From Clostridia bacterium (GTDB lineage: Bacteria > Bacillota > Clostridia > Oscillospirales > Acutalibacteraceae), in NCBI GenBank assembly GCA_900771185.1, contig CAAGND010000276.1, positions 1 to 37,966 on the forward strand: a stretch of 37,966 nucleotides of DNA, written 5' to 3'. How positions within the stretch are numbered: the stretch's first letter is position 1; every line of letters starts with the position of its first letter. The position numbers and the translations under genes were made by a program. Positions 30,881 through 36,563 of the stretch are shown piece by piece. Below the pieces are notes generated by a model that worked only from the letters and a program-made list of their open reading frames with translations, ran no database searches and had not been told where the DNA came from.

Positions 30881-30922
30881 CACTAGTATTCGATATCTAA
30901 ATAATATCACATGTTTTCGATT
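30881..30922 (-). promoter_or_regulatory. Operator repeats of toxin-antitoxin promoter
   Basis: On the minus strand AATCGAAAACATGTG (30908-30922, inside the promoter spacer) and TATCGAATACTAGTG (30881-30895, around the start site). Both match the consensus WATCGAAWAMNNGTG seen three times at 31.16-31.22 kb. Confidence 0.7.
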
Positions 30923-30929
30923 TTGTCAA
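30901..30929 (-). promoter_or_regulatory. Promoter of toxin-antitoxin operon
   Basis: On the minus strand: TTGACA (30924-30929), 17-nt spacer, TATTAT (30901-30906). The spacer contains an operator repeat, as at the ArdA promoter. Confidence 0.85.
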
Positions 30930-31160
30930 GCTTTTTTTGAAAAAATTTTATTCGAGGGGTTTAACTCACCCCCTGGGGTGCGGCCACGGACACCCCCGGG
31001 GTAGGGTCTGCACCGCAGGCGCGGCGCGTGATTGAAAAAACCGTATCAAATAGTATATAGCAGGCGCGGCGGCAGCGGCTCGGGGCAGATCTAGCCGGGC
31101 GTTGTTATTTTGCACAAATTAACGCGCTGAAAAATCTTGAATTTTCGGCGGTATCAATAA
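30930..31160. other. Intergenic region between divergent TA and ArdA units
   Basis: No gene seen. It has an AT-rich start, then GC-rich hairpins CACCCC-CT-GGGGTG (near 30970) and ACCCC-C-GGGGT (near 30993). It also holds GGGCGTTGTTATTT (31097-31110), which recurs at 32693-32706 beyond the ArdA cassette. Confidence 0.6.
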
Positions 31161-31218
31161 AAACGAATAAAAATGATAGATAATCGAATAAACGTGTTGA
31201 CAAAATCGAATAAGCGTG
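31161..31218 (+). promoter_or_regulatory. Operator array of ArdA cassette
   Basis: Three phased direct repeats: AAACGAATAAAAATG (31161-31175, degenerate), AATCGAATAAACGTG (31182-31196) and AATCGAATAAGCGTG (31204-31218), 21 and 22 bp apart. The last lies inside the promoter spacer. The same motif controls the toxin-antitoxin operon. Confidence 0.8.
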
Positions 31219-31225
31219 ATAAAAT
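31197..31225 (+). promoter_or_regulatory. Promoter of ArdA cassette
   Basis: TTGACA (31197-31202), 17-nt spacer, TAAAAT (31220-31225). The spacer begins AAATCGAA and ends GTGA exactly as in the toxin-antitoxin promoter. Confidence 0.85.
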
Positions 31226-31289
31226 ACAGCTGTAAACAAAAAACGCCAAGCGGGGCGGCGAAAAGCCCCGCAGGACGGAGGAAAAAACC

Positions 31290-31814
31290 ATGACAGCAAC
31301 AACAACCGCAGCAATTGCAATTTTTCTGAACACCTGGGGGAACTACAACGAAAACGGAGCCGACGGCGGGCACTGGGTAAATCTGCCGTGCGACCTCGCC
31401 GCGGAGTACAAAAAACTAGCCGCCGCTACCGGAGAACGCCCCGAGGACATAGAGCCGTTTATCAATGACTATGACAGCGATATAAACGGGCTGAACATCA
31501 CCGAATACACCGACATAAACGAATTAAACCAGCTGGCCGCAGAGCTGGAAGCCCTGGACGAATACGACCGCGAGAAACTGGCGGCATATATTGAAACGCA
31601 GGGCGGCACGATCCGCGAGGCTATCGACCGATTAGACTGTTGCGAGTATTACAGCGGCGCAACCCTGGACGACCTAGCCGCCGAATTTGCCGAAGAAATG
31701 CTTGCCGGCTGCCCCGAATTTGCGCGCCGATATTTCGATTATGACGCCTTCGCGCGCGATCTGGGGCTTGACGGCTACACGGAAACCGAAAACGGCGTTA
31801 TTTATGTATATTGA
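31290..31814 (+). CDS. ardA: ArdA-family antirestriction protein
   Basis: A 174-residue, very acidic DNA-mimic protein that would inhibit type I restriction enzymes. Features typical of ArdA are IFLNTWGNYNENG and GHWVNLP near the start, INDYDSDINGLNITEYTDINELNQLA in two blocks mid-protein, and AFARDLGLDGYTETENGVIY at the end. GGACGGAGG precedes the ATG. First gene of a plus-strand cassette set against the surrounding minus-strand genes. Confidence 0.9.
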   Translation: MTATTTAAIAIFLNTWGNYNENGADGGHWVNLPCDLAAEYKKLAAATGERPEDIEPFINDYDSDINGLNITEYTDINELNQLAAELEALDEYDREKLAAYIETQGGTIREAIDRLDCCEYYSGATLDDLAAEFAEEMLAGCPEFARRYFDYDAFARDLGLDGYTETENGVIYVY

Positions 31815-31830
31815 TAGGGGGGGTGACACT

Positions 31831-32151
31831 ATGACGGCCAGATTATTCAAAAACGGAAGCATACACATCACAAACAACGGCATACAGTACCCGCGCGAGA
31901 GCGTTTTAATAAATGCACTGTATGCCCTGGAGGATATTGACACAACAATAATCGGTGAATCGTTCTGCATTAACAATTTTTGCGAGGGCTGCACCGTCTG
32001 GAACTGCAACCGCGATTTATGTTATATGCTGAATATCTCGGCGCTTGAAGCGCTCCCGGACGGGCGAACAATGATATTACACCCGCGCTGCCCTGACGAA
32101 TACGACCGCGAAATAATCGCGCGTGAATACGGTGATGAGGTGACAGCATGA
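31831..32151 (+). CDS. ArdA-cassette protein, unknown (106 aa)
   Basis: Begins MTARLFKNGSIHITNNGIQY; contains a cysteine cluster (FCINNFCEGCTVWNCNRDLC) that may bind metal. Co-transcribed 16 nt after ardA, so a second anti-defence factor is a fair guess. No family recognised. Confidence 0.7.
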   Translation: MTARLFKNGSIHITNNGIQYPRESVLINALYALEDIDTTIIGESFCINNFCEGCTVWNCNRDLCYMLNISALEALPDGRTMILHPRCPDEYDREIIAREYGDEVTA

Positions 32152-32438
32152 ACACATTCACGATTTACGACCCAAAAAACCGCGTTTTTCTCCGCGACCG
32201 CGCCGCCGGTAAATATATACGGTCTGAATGTTTAGCCGCGCCGTATTTTGACACGTATTTCACCGAAAACGGAAAGCGCCGCGTTATCAAATTATATTCA
32301 GCATGGGAAACCACCGACGCAGAACGGGCGCGCGCTAAGGCGGCGCAGATCAACAGCGAAAACCCCGGATATAATTTCGGTGTTTATGAAATCAATTGCT
32401 GCGATCTCGGCGCGCCCCTCGGGGAGGTGAAAGCGTGA
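32148..32438 (+). CDS. ArdA-cassette protein, unknown (96 aa)
   Basis: Begins MNTFTIYDPKNRVFLRDRAA; a small alpha/beta protein ending LGAPLGEVKA. The start overlaps the upstream stop (ATGA). It belongs to the same operon and may act with ArdA. Not recognised. Confidence 0.7.
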   Translation: MNTFTIYDPKNRVFLRDRAAGKYIRSECLAAPYFDTYFTENGKRRVIKLYSAWETTDAERARAKAAQINSENPGYNFGVYEINCCDLGAPLGEVKA

Positions 32439-32497
32439 TAATAATTTATATCCTTCTGCTGCCCGTGTTGATCCTGCTATCCGCAGCCAAAAAATAA
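32435..32497 (+). CDS. 20-residue membrane peptide
   Basis: A GTG start (GGGGAGG 7 nt upstream) overlapping the preceding stop encodes almost only Ile/Leu/Val/Pro residues and ends in Lys-Lys. It is one short transmembrane helix just before the cassette terminator. Its size is near the limit of what sequence alone supports. Confidence 0.5.
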   Translation: MIIIYILLLPVLILLSAAKK

Positions 32498-32503
32498 ACG
32501 ATA

Positions 32504-32540
32504 CCCCCGACGGGTCCGCGCCCTCGGGGGCGTTTTTTTT
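32504..32540 (+). terminator. Terminator of ArdA cassette
   Basis: CCCCCGA pairs with TCGGGGG, followed by CG and eight Ts. Confidence 0.9.
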
Positions 32541-32948
32541 GTCCCGTCCTGCTCCGCTGCTCCGGGCGGCGACAGTTTACGCCCGAAGCGTGCAGCGCCC
32601 CGCAGACCCGGAGCGGCGCAGCTGTTAAAACCGCCGCGCGACGCGCCCGAAAACACGACACCGCCAAACAGGCGGCTAAAATGCGTTTTAAGGGGCGTTG
32701 TTATTTCGGTAGTATACTATCATTAAAACAGCCACCGCGTTAATTGCAGCGCGTTTTAGGCGCGTTACAGCGCGTTTTACAATTCAGCGCCGCCGTGCCC
32801 GCGTTCGTTTTGTTATTCAGCAGACCCGCCGCGCGCCGATTTACCGCCGATTTTGCCCACTGCCGCCGTCCTGCTCCGCGCCCGTTCCGTAAGCGCGCCG
32901 CCGTATTTCCCGCCGCCGCATTGTTCCTGTGAGCAAATCTGCCCGCGC
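32541..32948. other. GC-rich intergenic region
   Basis: No supported gene. It holds CAGCGCGTTTTA twice (32747-32758 and 32768-32779, 21 bp apart) with a related GGCGCGTTA between them, and the palindrome TAGTATACTA (32710-32719). GGGCGTTGTTATTT (32693-32706) matches 31097-31110. It may be a protein-binding site for resolution, partition or packaging. Confidence 0.55.
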
Positions 32949-33020
32949 AATAGTCGACAAGCTTTGCCGAATAGTCGACAAGCTCTCCGAAATAGTCGGC
33001 GAACAGTCGCGGAATAGTCG
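32949..33020 (+). repeat. Phased AATAGTCGAC iterons next to terS
   Basis: AATAGTCG begins at 32949, 32970, 32991 and 33013 (steps 21, 21, 22), extended as AATAGTCGACAAGCT in the first two; AACAGTCG at 33002 is an intermediate copy. Another AATAGTCG follows at 33118-33125. A ~55-nt AT-rich segment (33036-33094) adjoins. This could be an iteron origin, a partition site or a TerS-binding (cos/pac) site. Confidence 0.75.
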
Positions 33021-33084
33021 ACAGACTGAGAGCACCCTATATTATAATAATGTAGATTATATAAAGAAAACAAGCTTATTATAT

Positions 33085-33117
33085 AATATAAAAAGCACCC
33101 CGAGAAAATCGAGGTGC
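33085..33117 (-). terminator. Terminator after terS
   Basis: On the minus strand, GCACCTCGA pairs with TCGGGGTGC around TTTTC, followed by TTTTTATATT. Confidence 0.85.
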
Positions 33118-33126
33118 AATAGTCGC

Positions 33127-33681
33127 TTATTCGTCCTTAACTTCTCCCGAAGCTTCAATAGTCGTATCCTCGGATAGTCGGCGCTCTATCTCCTTGCGGT
33201 CAACATCTGCCCCGAAGAGGTTCTTTGCCTGAACAACAACGTCCTGCTGGTCTTTCATGCCGTAGTAATTCTTCGCGCGGAAAATGTAAGCCACAGGATT
33301 TATCATGCCTTTAAGCACTAAATCCGCGTCAATACTAGCCAAAATAGCCTTGGCTCTTTTTAGGATGTTCGCCCGCGTTTCGCCTTTAGACCCATTCTGC
33401 CAATCATACACGGTCGAATAATCGGCGCCGAGGCAGAGGCACATTTTCTCGACGGTAGGCAATCCGCCTGCTTCGGCGTAGCGCATGAAGAAGTCGGCGA
33501 GTCGTTCAACGCATTCCTCGTCGGTCTTTACGATCGGCTGGCGAAAGTCGCGGGAACATTCTGCGACGATAGCGCCGAGAGCTTCGGGCGGGATTTTGGA
33601 AGTGTCAATAACCTGCGGCGGTGCGCTTCCGCGATTGCGGCGTTTTACGGGCTTGATACTGTCATTCTTTTTTGCTGCCAT
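33127..33681 (-). CDS. terS: Terminase small subunit
   Basis: The 184-residue protein recognises the packaging site. A basic N-terminus is followed by a helical HTH part (GADYSTVYDWQNGSKGE) and a C-terminal GMINPVAYIFRAKNYYGMKDQQDVV, a common terS signature. A TGGAGG site precedes the ATG. It overlaps the sigma-like gene by 20 nt. Transcription ends at 33085-33117, so terL needs its own promoter. Confidence 0.88.
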   Translation of the reverse strand: MAAKKNDSIKPVKRRNRGSAPPQVIDTSKIPPEALGAIVAECSRDFRQPIVKTDEECVERLADFFMRYAEAGGLPTVEKMCLCLGADYSTVYDWQNGSKGETRANILKRAKAILASIDADLVLKGMINPVAYIFRAKNYYGMKDQQDVVVQAKNLFGADVDRKEIERRLSEDTTIEASGEVKDE

Positions 33682-33892
33682 TGATAACTACCTCCAATTT
33701 GTAGAGAGCCTGACGGCGGAGCAGGAAAATATTTTCGATTGAGTAGTGCATTATATCCGCAACATCACACCATTTGTTTCCGTCTATGTAGTGCAGTCGG
33801 AGCAATTCGCGGAGCGCGTCGGGAAGCGTATCTGCAATAGTCGGGTCGGATTTATAGGCAATCACGCGATAGTCGGGCTTATGTCTGCTCAT
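33662..33892 (-). CDS. Sigma-region-4-like late regulator
   Basis: A 76-residue protein with DALRELLRLHYIDGNKWCDVADIMHYSIENIFLLRRQAL, the HTH of sigma-70 region 4 as in ArpU/DUF1492-type phage regulators. Such proteins sit just before terS and activate late genes. ATG 33892 follows GGGAGGTAATTTT; the longer frame is shadow. Confidence 0.78.
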   Translation of the reverse strand: MSRHKPDYRVIAYKSDPTIADTLPDALRELLRLHYIDGNKWCDVADIMHYSIENIFLLRRQALYKLEVVINGSKKE

Positions 33893-33896
33893 AAAA

Positions 33897-34316
33897 TTAC
33901 CTCCCCGTGCTCCCAAATCCACCCGCGCCGCGCTCGGTATCGTCCAGACTGTCCGCCTGCCTGAATTGCCCCGCGAGGAACGGCAGAATAACAAGCTGCG
34001 TTACCTTGTCGCCGCGCTCAAACGTGACGGTCTGTTCGCCGTGATTGTACAGCTTGACGCGAATTGTCCCCGTGTAACCATTGTCGATTACCCCCTCGGA
34101 AAGAATGCTTTTGTTTACGTTCAGCCCCGACTTGCTTTTGAGCATACCGACAAATCCGCGCGGTATCTCAACGTGTATTCCCGTGTCGATTATAACCGCG
34201 CTGTGCGGCATTACAGTGACGTGTATCGGCGTTCTGATATCCGCGCCCGCGTCAGCGCCAAAGTGCGCGTATTCTGGCATATAAGCGCCCTCGTCAAGCA
34301 TTACGTTTATCGTCAT
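33897..34316 (-). CDS. dut: dUTPase
   Basis: A 139-residue trimeric enzyme converting dUTP to dUMP and pyrophosphate, keeping uracil out of phage DNA and feeding dTMP synthesis. All five family motifs are visible: GADAGADIR, KSKSGLN, GVIDNGYTG, ERGDKVTQLVI and ERGAGGFGSTGR. AAAGGGGT precedes the ATG. Confidence 0.95.
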   Translation of the reverse strand: MTINVMLDEGAYMPEYAHFGADAGADIRTPIHVTVMPHSAVIIDTGIHVEIPRGFVGMLKSKSGLNVNKSILSEGVIDNGYTGTIRVKLYNHGEQTVTFERGDKVTQLVILPFLAGQFRQADSLDDTERGAGGFGSTGR

Positions 34317-34737
34317 TTTGTACCCCTTTCATCTTGTCAACAACGCGGAAAACATTCACGTCGTTGATGATTATTTCGTCAGCGTTGAGAATTTCGCGGC
34401 AGTTGACGCCGCATTGCTCCAGCTCGCGGACTCCCTGAATAAATGCCGTCGACATATTCGTCAGCTTCGTGCCCTTGTGCTGCAAATCGGTTATGCAGCA
34501 GCTGTCGTCAAACGCCTTGTAACGTCCCTCAAGCGCCGCGAAAAAGCGTTTAATGCGCTTGCTCCCGAAGCCGATGTCGTGCAATGTAAGCGCAACGCAA
34601 AGCTCCCACGATTTCAGCGTGATTTCCGCGGCGTGCACGATTTCGGGGCGAATTTCTTTCATCAATTCCTCGCGGGTTGCCGCGAGGACGGCGTCAAGCA
34701 CGCTCTTGTCGATTTTGCCTTTGGAGTTGCATTTCAT
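34294..34737 (-). CDS. Phage protein, unknown (147 aa)
   Basis: A mostly helical protein beginning MKCNSKGKIDKSVLDAVLAA, with SWELCVALTLHDIGFGSKRIKRFFAALE mid-protein. The start overlaps the upstream stop (ATGA) and the end overlaps dut by 23 nt. The helical block may bind DNA, but no family was recognised. Confidence 0.7.
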   Translation of the reverse strand: MKCNSKGKIDKSVLDAVLAATREELMKEIRPEIVHAAEITLKSWELCVALTLHDIGFGSKRIKRFFAALEGRYKAFDDSCCITDLQHKGTKLTNMSTAFIQGVRELEQCGVNCREILNADEIIINDVNVFRVVDKMKGVQNDDKRNA

Positions 34738-35096
34738 GATTTATCACCCTTTTCAAGCTTGAATAAATAATCCTCGTACCATTCGGCTTTTGCGATGTCC
34801 TCGTCGCCGTTCTTACGAGCGGCACGGAAACGGTACTTGAACGAATTACAGCGGCAGAACGCTTTGACGGCTTCATCGCCGAACATAACGCGCATTATTT
34901 CAATACATTCGTGCTTTCCCGAATAGTGCGCGGGGTGGTTTACGGTATTGTGGATAGCCGCATAAATGCGTTCGACAACATCATCATCATTGAAATTGCA
35001 ATCAGTCGAAACCAAAGCAACAGGGCAGTCATCGCAACAGTCGACGTGTTTTCCACATATCTCGCGCAGCTCGTTGCGTTTGTCGTCAATCGTCAT
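34734..35096 (-). CDS. DUF3310 family protein
   Basis: A 120-residue protein with the DUF3310 core VNHPAHYSGKHECIEIMRVM followed by FKYRFRAARKNGDEDIAKAEWYEDYL, preceded by a Cys-rich segment (CCDDCP). The family is common in phages, sometimes described as nucleotide-kinase-like; the role is not certain. ATG 35096 follows GGAGGATAATC. Confidence 0.85.
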   Translation of the reverse strand: MTIDDKRNELREICGKHVDCCDDCPVALVSTDCNFNDDDVVERIYAAIHNTVNHPAHYSGKHECIEIMRVMFGDEAVKAFCRCNSFKYRFRAARKNGDEDIAKAEWYEDYLFKLEKGDKS

Positions 35097-35382
35097 GATT
35101 ATCCTCCTCGTCCATTTTCGCCCCGCAGTTGGGGCAGTAGTTGTAATATGCCTTGTGGTGTGAGTTGTAAGGACCGTGCCTGTCACCGCATACCGAGCAT
35201 TGACAGCCGTTTTCCCAGTGCCCATGCACCACAGGTGCGACATCTTCGGCGGGTATCTTCTCAATCCTCTTCTTCATCATCTCGATATCGAAAACGTCAA
35301 CGGGAAATCCGCACGCCACGTTCAGTTCCACAAATTCGTCAATCGTCGCGAGAACGTCCCCGCGCTTTATAAAATCAGCCAT
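35086..35382 (-). CDS. Zinc-ribbon phage protein
   Basis: A 98-residue protein with a helical N-terminal part (IKRGDVLATIDEFVELN) and a C-terminal zinc ribbon (CQCSVCG...YCPNCGAKMD). This layout is widespread in Firmicutes phages and its function is unknown. GGAGGG precedes the ATG; it overlaps both neighbours by a few nt. Confidence 0.8.
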   Translation of the reverse strand: MADFIKRGDVLATIDEFVELNVACGFPVDVFDIEMMKKRIEKIPAEDVAPVVHGHWENGCQCSVCGDRHGPYNSHHKAYYNYCPNCGAKMDEEDNHDD

Positions 35383-35593
35383 TGTCAGCCCTCCTGTTCC
35401 AAGCTAATATAAGGTACGCTTTTGTAGATTCTCTATCTTCTTCTGAATAAATCCTATAAGTATAACTCGCCATTGATAAATGGCAGTATCCACAAGCTAT
35501 TTTGAAATATTTATGGATATCATCATCAAACTTATCGTATATCCCCACATCACCCCCGCAGAACGGGCACGGCTTCAGTTTGACTTCACCCAT
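35375..35593 (-). CDS. Lar-like restriction alleviation protein
   Basis: A 72-residue protein with LKPCPFCGG at the start, CGYCH in the middle and LAWNRRA at the end, the Lar family pattern. Lar of Rac prophage reduces type I restriction by helping modification. With ArdA it suggests layered protection from restriction. ATG 35593 follows GGAGGTGTCGTA. Confidence 0.8.
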   Translation of the reverse strand: MGEVKLKPCPFCGGDVGIYDKFDDDIHKYFKIACGYCHLSMASYTYRIYSEEDRESTKAYLILAWNRRADNG

Positions 35594-35846
35594 TACGACA
35601 CCTCCAAATCTTAGCAAAAATCCTGTCCTGCGCGCCGAGCACGCTCACGAACACCGTGCCGTCCTTTCCTCTGTTGGCTTTAATCTCCGTGATGTCGCCT
35701 TTGTTCACATCGAACACGGTGATTATCCTAGCCACAAAACGCGCGCAGTACGTGAGAAACATTGCACCGTTATCTTCGCCGAGCATAAAGTGCGTTATTT
35801 TCTCGCCGCCCTCAACACGCTCGATTTCAACGTTGTATTTATCCAT
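35586..35846 (-). CDS. Phage protein, unknown (86 aa)
   Basis: Begins MDKYNVEIERVEGGEKITHFML; a compact alpha/beta protein. ATG 35846 overlaps the stop of the gene before it. Not recognised. Confidence 0.65.
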   Translation of the reverse strand: MDKYNVEIERVEGGEKITHFMLGEDNGAMFLTYCARFVARIITVFDVNKGDITEIKANRGKDGTVFVSVLGAQDRIFAKIWRCRNG

Positions 35847-36012
35847 TGTTTTCCTCCCGTTCCGGCAGCACGCGCTTCGCATATCCCGCCTTAATCAGCT
35901 TCTCCGCCATGTAAATGCTGTAATCGCAGTCGGTAGGGTCGCTGTAAAACTCCTCCGAGATGTCCTCTATCAGCTCCGCAAGCTCGCGGCGCCTGCGCTC
36001 ATGGTCTGTCAT
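35839..36012 (-). CDS. Small phage protein (57 aa)
   Basis: A short coupled gene: its ATG overlaps the upstream stop (ATGA) and its stop overlaps the next start. It begins MTDHERRRRELAELIEDISEEF and is mostly helical and charged, ending in an acidic tail. No family recognised; tight packing on both sides makes it credible. Confidence 0.7.
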   Translation of the reverse strand: MTDHERRRRELAELIEDISEEFYSDPTDCDYSIYMAEKLIKAGYAKRVLPEREENNG

Positions 36013-36332
36013 GTCATCAACCTCCCATCAAAAATCTTAGCAACCTTTCGACAGTGCTCGCACCCATGCTTTTCCGCTTCGCCGAGAACCTGCGAGATAG
36101 CCACCATTCGGCGCGCGGAGTCAGCCCACCCGCGCTCGGAAAGCTGGTCTATTTCAAACACCTTTATCGCGTTAAGCTTTTCGGTATGCGCCTGATCGCG
36201 GTCGATTATCCCGTCCGAAAACGCCTTGCAGATGTTCCGCGCAGTCGTGAACAGCATGAGTTCCGACAGCGTCATTCCATCGGGCTGCGGCATTTTCTTT
36301 CTTGCGATGTCAAATAATTCGTTTCCCGTCAT
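36009..36332 (-). CDS. Phage protein, unknown (107 aa)
   Basis: Begins MTGNELFDIARKKMPQPDGM; helical, with a CEHC pair near the C-terminus that may bind metal. AGAAAGGATAAAC precedes the ATG. First gene after the origin-like repeats. Confidence 0.65.
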   Translation of the reverse strand: MTGNELFDIARKKMPQPDGMTLSELMLFTTARNICKAFSDGIIDRDQAHTEKLNAIKVFEIDQLSERGWADSARRMVAISQVLGEAEKHGCEHCRKVAKIFDGRLMT

Positions 36333-36339
36333 TGTTTAT

Positions 36340-36560
36340 CCTTTCTTAGATGTTATTGTTACGCCTTGTAACGACATTGTTACGACATTGTCGTAACGCG
36401 TAAACCCGCATTAATAAACGCTTCGCGGGGAGTGTTACGACTGTTACGACATATTTCGAATACCCTATATAGAGAAAAAATATTTTACTCGTTGAGAATT
36501 TTTTTTATTTTCTATAAGGGTATATGTTTTTTGTCGTACATGTCGTAACAGTAGTAACGT
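36340..36560. repeat. Origin-like array of TGTTACGAC repeats
   Basis: GTTACGAC occurs at 36379-36386, 36434-36441 and 36443-36450, with variants GTTACGCC (36358) and GTAACGAC (36368). Inverted GTCGTAAC lies at 36390-36397 and 36542-36549, with variants at 36533 and 36551. GTTACGAC-ATT-GTCGTAAC (36379-36397) is a perfect inverted repeat. An AT-rich stretch (36452-36530) lies between the two groups. Its place right after the DUF927 replication-type gene suits an origin. Confidence 0.75.
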
Positions 36561-36563
36561 TTT

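Noticed and set aside
32949..33020. CRISPR array
   Set aside because: The repeats are only 8-15 nt at 21-22 nt steps, leaving no spacer-sized unique sequence, and no cas genes are present.
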